The position numbers and the translations under genes were made by a program. Below, piece after piece: positions 56,922-64,000 of a stretch of 64,000 nucleotides of DNA. Location of the stretch: NCBI RefSeq assembly GCF_020141465.1, contig NZ_JAHSPD010000001.1:1-64000 (forward strand). Direction: 5' to 3'. The DNA comes from Roseovarius carneus. GTDB lineage: Bacteria > Pseudomonadota > Alphaproteobacteria > Rhodobacterales > Rhodobacteraceae. The notes under the pieces are model-generated. The model was not told the DNA's origin, searched no databases, and saw nothing but the letters and a program-made list of their open reading frames with translations. Every line of letters begins with the position of its first letter. Position 1 is the first letter of the stretch.

Positions 56922-58268
56922 TCAGCCGTGTGCCGGCGTAGACGCCCGCTCGTATTGGCGCCGATCGCGCCAACGATACCACGCCACCGCCGCGGGCAAG
57001 AACCAAGGCCGCCCGGCGTAAAGCGGGCGGGTGGGAAAGGGCAGATCGTCAAACGCGGTGCGCCCCTCGGCAAGGCCGAGAACCTTCTGGCCCATGCGCA
57101 TCCCAAGATAGCTGGCCATCGACACGCCCGACCCGCAATAGCCCATGGCGTAATGCATGCCGTCATGAGTGCCGGTATGGGCCAATTCGTCGAATGTGTA
57201 GGCCACAGTCCCGGACCAGCTGTGCGAGATACGCGTCCCGCGCAGGGCCGGAAAGATCCGGCACATGTCCTCGTAAAGACGCGGGCCCGAGACGCGCGCG
57301 TCGGTTTCCGTGGCCGAGACGCGGCCACCAAAGAGGATGCGTTTGCGGTCCGGCGAGGGGCGATAATAATAGACCACTTTGCAGGTGTCGCTGGCCACGC
57401 GGTCTTTCGGGAAAAGGCGGTCCATAAGGTCCGCAGCAAGCTCTTCTGTGGCAATCACATAGCTGCCAATGGGGATAACCCTGCGGCGCATCCAAGGCGT
57501 GAGCGCCGTCGTATATCCGTTGGTGGCGATCACCACGTCGCGCGCCCGCACGATGCCCGCCGCCGTGGTCAGCGTGTAGCCATCCGCGCCGCGCGTGATC
57601 TGCGTCACCGCCGATTGGCCGCGCACCGTGGCACCCGCCGCCTCCGCCGTCTCCAGAAGGCCGCGATGATAGCGCGCGGGATCAACCGAGGCGTGGGCCT
57701 CAAACACCACACCGCCATGATAGACCGGACTTCCCAACTCGCTCAGCTGATCGGTGCGCGGCACGGCGTGCACGTCAATCCCCTCAGAGCGGCGCATCTT
57801 TTCGGCGTCGCGGGCAATCTCTTCATAGGCGCTTGGCATATGGGCCGCATGAAACCGCCCGCCGCGATTAAAGGCGCAGTCCAGCCCCTCGCCGGTGATC
57901 CGGTCTTCAATCCATTGCAGCGCAGCTGCCCCCTCCCCCCGGATCGCTTGCGCCCGTTCCGCACCATATTTCGCGGTCAGCTTGTCCAGGGATGGTTTGA
58001 TCGAGGTGCTGATCTGTCCACCATTGCGGGTGGAGCAGCCATAGCCCGGATCGCCTGCCTCCAACACCAGCGTGCTGCGCCCGCCCCGCGCGGTCTCAAT
58101 CGCGGCGTTGAGGCCTGTGTAGCCCGAGCCGACGATCGCCACATCCACGTTCCGGGGCAGCGGCATTTGGGCGGCGTCGCGAGGCGCGAGGCCGTCCAGC
58201 CAGAAAGACGTGCCCTTCCAGTCCGGCGTCCAAATCTGCGCGTCCGCACGTGCCAAAGCCTGCGCCAT
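56922..58268 (-). CDS. FAD-dependent oxidoreductase (PuuB-like, DAO family)
   Basis: A 448-residue flavoenzyme of the D-amino-acid-oxidase fold. The dinucleotide site is DVAIVGSGYTGLNAAIETARGG, then GYGCSTRNGGQIS, a motif shared with gamma-glutamylputrescine oxidase PuuB. C-terminal GYCGSGVSMASYLGMRMGQKVLG binds FAD. It precedes the polyamine transporter on the same strand and is divergent from a LysR gene, supporting a polyamine-oxidising role. PuuA, which would glutamylate the substrate, is not in the window. Confidence 0.9.
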   Translation of the reverse strand: MAQALARADAQIWTPDWKGTSFWLDGLAPRDAAQMPLPRNVDVAIVGSGYTGLNAAIETARGGRSTLVLEAGDPGYGCSTRNGGQISTSIKPSLDKLTAKYGAERAQAIRGEGAAALQWIEDRITGEGLDCAFNRGGRFHAAHMPSAYEEIARDAEKMRRSEGIDVHAVPRTDQLSELGSPVYHGGVVFEAHASVDPARYHRGLLETAEAAGATVRGQSAVTQITRGADGYTLTTAAGIVRARDVVIATNGYTTALTPWMRRRVIPIGSYVIATEELAADLMDRLFPKDRVASDTCKVVYYYRPSPDRKRILFGGRVSATETDARVSGPRLYEDMCRIFPALRGTRISHSWSGTVAYTFDELAHTGTHDGMHYAMGYCGSGVSMASYLGMRMGQKVLGLAEGRTAFDDLPFPTRPLYAGRPWFLPAAVAWYRWRDRRQYERASTPAHG

Positions 58269-58318
58269 AGTCCTGATCCCCCAACCCTCAGAAGTTGACG
58301 TTAGGAAAGCCAGTTGAA

Positions 58319-58331
58319 TTAAGCAACTTAA
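58319..58331. promoter_or_regulatory. possible LysR binding palindrome
   Basis: TTAAG-CAA-CTTAA is a perfect inverted repeat in the 113-base gap between the PuuB-like gene and the divergent LysR gene, a usual place for a LysR site. Too short to be certain. Confidence 0.35.
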
Positions 58332-58381
58332 TATGGATAATACCTTTATTAGATTTACTTATACAAAAATCCAGAGGCCCC

Positions 58382-59281
58382 ATGCGGATCAAACTGCGCC
58401 ACCTTGAAGTTTTCACAGCGCTTTTCGAGGCGGGGTCAGTGAGCCGCGCGGCAGAACGGCTCAGCCTGTCGCAACCAGCCGTGTCCATCGCGCTCAGCCA
58501 TATGGAGGGTGAGCTTGGCTTTCGCCTGTTCCACCGGGATCGAGGGTTTTTCGCCCCCACCAGCGAGGCGCTCTTGCTGCATGTCGAGGTGCTGCAAAGC
58601 CTCGCTGCGATCGCGCGGGTGGATCAACGCGCCGCCGAAATACGCTCGGGTGCGGCGGGCAGTATCGTGGTCGGCACCAACGGGGCGATGGCTCTGAATT
58701 TCTTGCCCCGCATCATTGCGGAGTTTCAGCGCGATTTCCCCGGCACCCATGTGGAGTTGCGCGTGCATAGCTCGCGGCGGATCGCGTCATGGGTCAGCAA
58801 CGGGCAGGTTGATATCGGCTTGATGGACGCGCCCGTGCCCGTCGGGGGGCTGAGCACGGAAGTGTTTGCGATGGAGTGCATGTGCGTTCTGCCCAAGGCG
58901 GACCCGCTGGCCTCCAAAACGGTGATCGCGCCCGCCGATCTCGACCAGCGCCCGGTAATTGCAATCATGGGTGACCATCCCGTGGACCGGCAGCTGGGCC
59001 AAGCGATGGCGGATGCGGGGGCGGTGCTTAACCACGTGGGATCAGCCAATTTCTACGCGATTGCGCGCAACATGGTGGCGGCGGGCGCGGGGCTTGCGCT
59101 GATTGATCCCGTCAATGCAAAAGCCGCGTTGAAAGATGGGGTGGTCGCACGGCCCTTCGCGCCCAGCGTGCTGCATGAGCAGGCGATGGTGACCGCACGG
59201 GGCGTGCCGATGGGCATTGCTGCGGGCAGGTTTCAGGACCGCCTGCGCGATGCTTTGAGCAAGTATGCAAGACGTCACTAG
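58382..59281 (+). CDS. LysR-family regulator
   Basis: A 299-residue regulator when started at MRIKLRHLEVFTALFEAG. The HTH is SVSRAAERLSLSQPAVSIALSHMEGELGFRLFHRDRG. Divergent from the PuuB-like/transporter operon, which it probably controls. Its stop overlaps the end of a flavin-oxidoreductase remnant. Confidence 0.92.
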   Translation: MRIKLRHLEVFTALFEAGSVSRAAERLSLSQPAVSIALSHMEGELGFRLFHRDRGFFAPTSEALLLHVEVLQSLAAIARVDQRAAEIRSGAAGSIVVGTNGAMALNFLPRIIAEFQRDFPGTHVELRVHSSRRIASWVSNGQVDIGLMDAPVPVGGLSTEVFAMECMCVLPKADPLASKTVIAPADLDQRPVIAIMGDHPVDRQLGQAMADAGAVLNHVGSANFYAIARNMVAAGAGLALIDPVNAKAALKDGVVARPFAPSVLHEQAMVTARGVPMGIAAGRFQDRLRDALSKYARRH

Positions 59282-59508
59282 ACCGCCAGACCTGCGCCCA
59301 GCCCCTCAAGGATCGCCTCCTCCACAGTGCGCGGGCTGAGGCAATCGCCGATCATATACATCTCGACCGGCCAGTCGACCAACGCATCGGCAAGCGCGGT
59401 TTGCGACACATGGCCGAGAGACATCACAACCGTATCGACACCCTCTAAGATCATGGCCTCGTCGCTGAGCGTGTGCAGCGGCGCGCAAAGATGGAGCAAA
59501 TCGGTCAT
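59278..59508 (-). pseudogene. NADH:flavin oxidoreductase (dimethylamine/dienoyl-CoA type), C-terminal remnant
   Basis: About 76 residues remain, from MTDLLHLCAPLHTLSDEAMI to MYMIGDCLSPRTVEEAILEGLGAGLAV. The IGDCxxPRxxxEAIxEG pattern is the C-terminal dinucleotide domain end of old-yellow-enzyme/trimethylamine-dehydrogenase-like proteins, normally about 650 residues. The rest of the gene is missing; the gabT terminator lies just beyond. Confidence 0.65.
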
Positions 59509-59556
59509 AGACTGACTGTGACCCAAGCGGCGTGCAATGCAAGGGTGGAGACGAAA

Positions 59557-59586
59557 AAGGCCCCGCAACCTGCGCTGCGGGGCCTT
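59557..59586 (-). terminator. Rho-independent terminator of gabT
   Basis: AAGGCCCCGC and GCGGGGCCTT make a perfect 10-base stem; on the minus strand it is followed by TTTTTCGTC. It lies 19 bases after the gabT stop. Confidence 0.85.
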
Positions 59587-59604
59587 ATTGCGGCGTGGAG
59601 ACAA

Positions 59605-60882
59605 TCAGGCGGCTTGCGCGGCCTTGATGCTTTCCTCAAGGATATCAAGACCTTCGGCAAACACTTCGTCCGGGATAGTGATCGGCGCAAGGAAGCGGAT
59701 CACGTTGCCATAGACACCGCATGACAGCAGCACGAGCCCGCGCTTGAGACCCTCGGCGCGGATGCGGTTGACCATATCGGAGTTGGGCGCGTCGCCGGAG
59801 GGGGTGTTGAACTCCGCCGCGACCATGAAGCCCGGTCCGCGCACATCGACCATCTCGGGCGTGTGGGCGCGGATCTGCTCCAGCCGCTGGCGCAGACGAG
59901 AGCCAAGCTCATTGGCGCGGTTGCAAAGGTCCTCTTCCTCGATCACATCCAGCACGGCGTTGGCCGCAGCGATCCCCAGAGGATTGCCGCCATATGTGCC
60001 GCCCAGACCGCCTGGCATGGCCGCATCCATCAGATCGGCGCGCCCTGTGAGGGCGGCAAGCGGCAGACCACCGGCCAGGCCCTTGGCCATCGTGGTGATA
60101 TCCGCGCAGACGTCATAGCCTTCCATCGCAAAAAGATGCCCGGTGCGCGCAAAGCCTGTCTGCACCTCATCCGCGATCAGAACGATCCCATGCGCATCAC
60201 ACAGCTTGCGCAACCCGCGCATCAGCTCCACAGGTGCGGGATAGAAGCCACCCTCGCCCTGCACGGGCTCAATGATGATGGCGGCCACGCGGTCGGGGTC
60301 CAGATCGGCCTTGAAGAGCTTCTCCAGCGCGCCCATCGCATGATCGGGCGTCGTGCCATGCAATTCCACCGGGAAGGGCACGTGGTAGACATCCGGCATC
60401 ATCGCGCCGAAACCCTTTTTATAGGGCGCGACCTTGCCGGTCAGGGACATGCCCATGAAGGTCCGGCCATGGAACGCGCCGCCGAAGGCAATGACAGCAG
60501 GGCGGCCCGTGGCCACGCGCGCGACCTTGATCGCGTTCTCCACGGCCTCGGCGCCGGTTGTGACAAACACGGTTTTTTTCTCGAAATCGCCGGGAACCTT
60601 CTCGTTCAGACGCTCGGCCAGACGGATGTAATTCTCGTAAGGCATCACCTGATGGCAAGTGTGGGTGAAGCGCGTTGCCTGCTCTGCCACGGCGGCCATC
60701 ACCTTGGGGTGGCAATGGCCGGTGTTGACCACAGCAATACCGGCGGCAAAATCGATATAGCGATTGCCCTCCACGTCCCACACTTCGGCGTTCTTGGCGT
60801 GGTCCACATAGATCTGGGTCATCATGCCAACACCTTGGCTGATAGCGTGGGTGCGGCGTTCTGCGATTTCGGCGTTCAACAT
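59605..60882 (-). CDS. gabT: 4-aminobutyrate aminotransferase
   Basis: A 425-residue class III aminotransferase matching GabT: TRFTHTCHQVMPYENYIRLAERLN, VFVTTGAEAVENAIKVAR, the cofactor site IVLIADEVQTGFARTGHLFA, and the PLP lysine in ITTMAKGLAGGLPLAA. It converts GABA to succinate semialdehyde. Divergent from a PuuR-like regulator; ends at a strong terminator. No succinate-semialdehyde dehydrogenase gene is adjacent. Confidence 0.94.
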   Translation of the reverse strand: MLNAEIAERRTHAISQGVGMMTQIYVDHAKNAEVWDVEGNRYIDFAAGIAVVNTGHCHPKVMAAVAEQATRFTHTCHQVMPYENYIRLAERLNEKVPGDFEKKTVFVTTGAEAVENAIKVARVATGRPAVIAFGGAFHGRTFMGMSLTGKVAPYKKGFGAMMPDVYHVPFPVELHGTTPDHAMGALEKLFKADLDPDRVAAIIIEPVQGEGGFYPAPVELMRGLRKLCDAHGIVLIADEVQTGFARTGHLFAMEGYDVCADITTMAKGLAGGLPLAALTGRADLMDAAMPGGLGGTYGGNPLGIAAANAVLDVIEEEDLCNRANELGSRLRQRLEQIRAHTPEMVDVRGPGFMVAAEFNTPSGDAPNSDMVNRIRAEGLKRGLVLLSCGVYGNVIRFLAPITIPDEVFAEGLDILEESIKAAQAA

Positions 60883-60998
60883 ATCGGTAATCCTTGTGCG
60901 GCAAGCAGGCCGGGGTTTGCTATCCCAGCATACGCCGGAATGCCGAACCTAAAAAGACGATTTCTTGCACAGGGCAAGTTGTTGAAATATCAAGATAC

Positions 60999-61014
60999 TG
61001 AACATAAACGTTCA
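60999..61014. promoter_or_regulatory. possible operator of the PuuR-like regulator
   Basis: TGAAC-ATAAAC-GTTCA is an inverted repeat just before the regulator gene, in the gap shared with divergent gabT. Position suits autoregulation and control of gabT. Confidence 0.4.
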
Positions 61015-61025
61015 AAGGATTGAAC

Positions 61026-61586
61026 ATGGCGAACAAAGATGACGATGACCTGGGCCTGCGCCTGCGCGCTGTGCGCGAGCGGGCAGGCCTGTCGCAACGC
61101 GCCCTCGCAAAGCGCTCAGGCGTCCCCAACTCCACGATCTCGCTGATCGAGGCCGGCAAGGTGAACCCGTCGGTGGGGGCGCTCAAACGCATCCTCGAAG
61201 GGGTGCCCGTGGGCATGTCGGATTTCTTCGCCTTCTCGCCCGAGCCTGAGCGCAAAGTATTCTACGCCGCGGAGGAACTGACCGAGATCGGGAAGACGGG
61301 GCTATCGCTCAAGCAAGTCGGCAACAGCCTTGTGGGCCGCGCGATGATGATTCTCAAGGAGACCTATCAGCCCGGTGCAGACACCGGCCGCGTGATGTAT
61401 GGCCATGAGGCCGAAGAGGGCGGTATCGTTGTCTCGGGCCGGGTCGAGGTCTGGGTGGGCGACGCGCGCAAAGTGCTTGGCCCCGGCGATGCGTATTATT
61501 TCGACAGCCGCCAGCCGCACAGGTTTCGCCAGGTCGGCCCGGAGCCCTGCGAGGTGATCAGCGCCTGCACGCCGCCCACATTTTAG
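61026..61586 (+). CDS. XRE-cupin transcriptional regulator (PuuR-like)
   Basis: A 186-residue regulator with an N-terminal Cro/XRE helix-turn-helix (LRLRAVRERAGLSQRALAKRSGVPNSTISLIEAGKVNPSVGALKRIL) and a C-terminal cupin (GRVMYGHEAEEGGIVVSGRVEVWVGD and DAYYFDSRQPHRFRQVGPEPCEVI). ATG 61026 follows AAAGGA; a TTG at 61020 is less likely. PuuR-type proteins repress putrescine/GABA genes, consistent with divergent gabT. Confidence 0.92.
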   Translation: MANKDDDDLGLRLRAVRERAGLSQRALAKRSGVPNSTISLIEAGKVNPSVGALKRILEGVPVGMSDFFAFSPEPERKVFYAAEELTEIGKTGLSLKQVGNSLVGRAMMILKETYQPGADTGRVMYGHEAEEGGIVVSGRVEVWVGDARKVLGPGDAYYFDSRQPHRFRQVGPEPCEVISACTPPTF

Positions 61587-61696
61587 CGCTTGGGTTTAAG
61601 AGCGCCGAAAGTAAGCGCTGCGAAAGATTTTTCTGGTGTGGTGTGGTGGGATGTTTTAAATAATCCCGAAAATAGATTTCGGAAAAGGTGAATTTT

Positions 61697-62917
61697 ATGT
61701 CCCCACACGCCGCTCTGACCCCCAATACCTATGACGCAGAACCCATCCCCGAAGCGGCCCGCGCCGCCGTTGAGGCAATGCTGCAATCGGGCGACCTTTT
61801 CCGTTACACAGCCCCTCAGGACGCGCCTGTGGCCCTTCTGGAGCGGGAATTCGCCGCGATGATGGGCACGCGCTATGCACTGGCGGTCTCCAGCTGCTCG
61901 GCGGCTTTGTTCTTGTCGATCAAGGCTTTGGGCCTGCCGCGCGATGCGCGTGTGATGATCCCCGGCTTCACCTTCGCCGCCGTGCCATCATCAATCGTTC
62001 ATGCCGATTGCATTCCTGTTTTGTGCGAGGTGGGCGAGAATTACCGCATTGATCTGGCAGATTTTGAAGCCAAGCTCGACGATGTGCAGGCGGTGATTAT
62101 CAGCCACATGCGCGGTCATACCTCGGATATGGACGCTATTATGGCGCTTTGCGAGGCGCGCGGCCTGCCGGTGATCGAGGATGCGGCCCATTCCCTCGGG
62201 ACCGAATGGCACGGACGCAAGATCGGCACAATCGGCAAGGTCGGCTGTTTCAGCTTTCAATCCTACAAGCTGGTCAATGCCGGTGAGGGCGGGATTTTGA
62301 TCACTGATGACGCGGATCTGGTGGCGCGCGCGGTGATCATGTCGGGCGCATATGAGCATAACTGGGCCAAGCATATGAGCGGCGCGGATGTGGCGCTTGA
62401 GGCAGCCTTTGCCACGCATCAGAACATGCTACCCCTCTATAATTTGCGCCTGAACAACCTCAGCGCGGCGATCATCCGCCCCCAATTGGCCGAGGTGCCA
62501 CGGCGCGTGGCCGATGGGCGTGCGAACCATGATTACGTGGCCGGGTTGCTCAACGAATGCCCTTGGCTCGATGTGCCTGCGTCCCTCCCCGGTGAGCTGC
62601 GCGCGCCCGATTCCATTCAGTTCAACCTTGTGGGCATGAGCGACGCCGACACGCGCGCCTTTGCGGATGCAGCGGCAGAGCGTGGCGTCAAGGTGCAGGT
62701 CTTCGGGCTGAGCCAAGACAACGCACGCGCGTTCTGGAACTGGAACTTCCTGCCGGGCGGCATCCCGGAGCTTCCCAAAACGCGCGCGATGCTGCGCATG
62801 GCCTGCGACACCCGCCTGCCCGCGCGCCTCAAGCGCGCTGAGCTGGACGTGATTGCGGGGGCCATTCTGGACGCGATCACCGACGTGACCGGACCCAAGC
62901 GCGTTTATGGGACCTGA
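61697..62917 (+). CDS. DegT/DnrJ/EryC1/StrS family aminotransferase
   Basis: A 406-residue PLP enzyme of the sugar aminotransferase family. N-terminal LFRYTAPQDAPVALLEREFAAMMG, PGFTFAAVPSSIVHADCIPVLCEV, EDAAHSLGTEWHGRKIG and the PLP lysine in FSFQSYKLVNAGEGG. Start ATG 61697 is eight bases after AAAAGG. There are no sugar-nucleotide genes nearby, so the amino acceptor is unclear. It converges on the LysR gene. Confidence 0.9.
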   Translation: MSPHAALTPNTYDAEPIPEAARAAVEAMLQSGDLFRYTAPQDAPVALLEREFAAMMGTRYALAVSSCSAALFLSIKALGLPRDARVMIPGFTFAAVPSSIVHADCIPVLCEVGENYRIDLADFEAKLDDVQAVIISHMRGHTSDMDAIMALCEARGLPVIEDAAHSLGTEWHGRKIGTIGKVGCFSFQSYKLVNAGEGGILITDDADLVARAVIMSGAYEHNWAKHMSGADVALEAAFATHQNMLPLYNLRLNNLSAAIIRPQLAEVPRRVADGRANHDYVAGLLNECPWLDVPASLPGELRAPDSIQFNLVGMSDADTRAFADAAAERGVKVQVFGLSQDNARAFWNWNFLPGGIPELPKTRAMLRMACDTRLPARLKRAELDVIAGAILDAITDVTGPKRVYGT

Positions 62918-62932
62918 ACTGGCCTGACCTGA

Positions 62933-63898
62933 TCAGAGGACCGTGAGGTCCGCCGCTATGAAGGGATGCCGGTCAATCGCCGGGTCCACGATGGCGCTTT
63001 GCAGGATGGGTTTGAGCGTGGCCGCCACCTCGGCGGGCATGTCTTGCAAGATGCCTTTGCGCGCCTTGAGGCTGATCGTGCGGCTGAGCGGCGCGCCGGG
63101 CAATGGCAGCACATCAATCTGATCGGCAAAACGGCGCGCCCGGCGCAAAGCCAGCGGCGTAAGAATGCTCCACCCTGTGCCTTGGCCAACCAAGGCAAGG
63201 ATTGCGTGATAGCTGTCAATCTCGAACCGGAAGGGGATCGAGAGGTTTTGCCGCGCCAGATGTGCCGTGAGCATCCGGCCCATATAATGCCGCTGCGTAT
63301 ATTGGATAAGCGGCAGGGTCTTGAGCTGCGTCAGCAGGTCTGAATTGGGGTCAATCTGCCCTTTGGGAGCGGCCACGACAAAGCCCTCGCGCAAAAGAGG
63401 GTGCACTTCGGTCCAATCCGCCTCCCCGCCCAGCTCGGCTGCGACAATGACATCGAGCGCGCGGGCGTCCAGCAAATCATAGAGCGTGTGGCTCGCCCCG
63501 GTTTCCAGAAGGAACTGGCAGGTCTTGAGACGCCCAGCCATGTGGGTCAGCAATTGGGGCGTCACGTCAGCCTCAAAATCCTCGATCATGCCGAGGCGGA
63601 AGCGGGTGAGCACCGACAGGTCCTGCATCGCCATCTCAGCGCGGGCCTGAGCCGCCTCGTTGAGAATGGTCTGCGCGCGGCGGTGCATGATCTCGCCCGC
63701 GCGGGTCAGGCGGATGGGGCGGGCACTGCGCTCCAGCAATGTCGCGCCAATAGCGGTCTCCAGATTGGTCAATTGCTGACTGATCGTAGAGGGGCTGGCC
63801 CCAAGGCGGCGGGCGGCGGCACTGATCGAGCGTTCATCGGCGGCGGCCATGAACACCTCGATCCCCCACAGGGTGATCCGGCCCGGACTGTCGACCAT
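62933..63898 (-). CDS. LysR-family regulator
   Basis: A 321-residue regulator (LWGIEVFMAAADERSISAAARRLGASPSTISQQLTNLETAIGATLLERSARP) with effector domain. It is three bases downstream of the partial gene at the right edge, on the same strand, suggesting cotranscription with it rather than control of the DegT gene. Confidence 0.92.
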   Translation of the reverse strand: MVDSPGRITLWGIEVFMAAADERSISAAARRLGASPSTISQQLTNLETAIGATLLERSARPIRLTRAGEIMHRRAQTILNEAAQARAEMAMQDLSVLTRFRLGMIEDFEADVTPQLLTHMAGRLKTCQFLLETGASHTLYDLLDARALDVIVAAELGGEADWTEVHPLLREGFVVAAPKGQIDPNSDLLTQLKTLPLIQYTQRHYMGRMLTAHLARQNLSIPFRFEIDSYHAILALVGQGTGWSILTPLALRRARRFADQIDVLPLPGAPLSRTISLKARKGILQDMPAEVAATLKPILQSAIVDPAIDRHPFIAADLTVL

Positions 63899-63901
63899 GG
63901 C

Positions 63902-64000
63902 CTACTTGCCCAGTGTGGACAATTTGCGCTGAAGCTCCGCCAGTTGGGCCTTGATCTCGTCGAGGTTTTCATCGGCGGGCTTCGGTTTTTCAGCCGGCTC
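63902..64000 (-). CDS. C-terminal end of an unidentified protein
   Basis: The last 32 residues read EPAEKPKPADENLDEIKAQL, then AELQRKLSTLGK and a TAG stop. A Pro/Glu-rich linker followed by a short coiled coil resembles tails such as that of the PHA-synthesis regulator PhaR, but this is too little to name it. It runs off the right edge. Confidence 0.55.
   Translation of the reverse strand, partial: EPAEKPKPADENLDEIKAQLAELQRKLSTLGK

Noticed and set aside
56919-58298. 459-residue plus-strand open frame
   Set aside because: Antisense of the PuuB-like oxidoreductase, low-complexity Arg-rich composition.
59863-61023. 386-residue plus-strand open frame
   Set aside because: Antisense of gabT, with no recognisable domain.

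Overview
The window looks like a chromosomal segment from a marine Rhodobacterales (Roseobacter-group) alphaproteobacterium. The basis is GC-rich coding sequence, many ATGA start/stop overlaps, Pot-type ABC operons next to LysR genes, a Zur/ZnuABC locus followed by NicO, CobW, DUF1826 and DUF6525 genes, and an FNR-like box before hemN. The genus cannot be fixed from the sequence alone. No rRNA, tRNA or CRISPR array was seen.

Layout. 1-583: decayed IS5-family end. 732-5335: gcvTHP glycine cleavage operon (minus) behind a tandem glycine riboswitch. 5873-10062: RND efflux pump and its adaptor. 10531-16722: a cluster resembling the reductive nicotinate route, with a 6-hydroxynicotinate reductase homologue, a UPF0280 protein, two DUF1185 paralogues, MarR and a divergent enamidase-like amidohydrolase. 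An ETF-ubiquinone oxidoreductase pseudogene lies at its downstream end. 17476-20199: a YgiW-like OB-fold protein, a tiny membrane protein and a two-component system. 20270-22737: arsR-acr3-arsC-arsH. 22948-31496: Pot-type ABC operon, LysR, an M20-like amidohydrolase and two amidinotransferase-fold (DDAH-like) enzymes. 31662-39769: Zur-controlled zinc locus. 39826-42403: D-amino-acid transaminase and hemN. 42555-48480: cobalt-type nitrile hydratase behind a decaying ABC transporter and a guanidinobutyrase-type ureohydrolase. 48575-51442: LysR, a frameshifted alcohol dehydrogenase and a carbon-nitrogen hydrolase. 51439-61586: polyamine uptake and catabolism (PuuB-like oxidase, PotFABC-like transporter, class III aminotransferase, PuuR-like regulator, gabT). 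61697-64000: DegT aminotransferase, LysR and the end of an unidentified gene.

How it works together. Most of the right half handles small nitrogen compounds (polyamines, guanidino acids, nitriles, amides) whose catabolism converges on GABA, and gabT is present. The nitrile hydratase, carbon-nitrogen hydrolase, guanidinobutyrase and GabT could in principle form a nitrile to amide to acid to GABA series, which is a hypothesis only. The nicotinate-type cluster is the most interesting block because it couples two recognisable pathway enzymes with three proteins of uncertain function under an apparently shared promoter motif. Several genes are broken (IS5 transposase, ETF-QO, ABC ATPase and binding protein, alcohol dehydrogenase, flavin oxidoreductase), so parts of the accessory content appear to be decaying, unless some breaks are sequencing errors.
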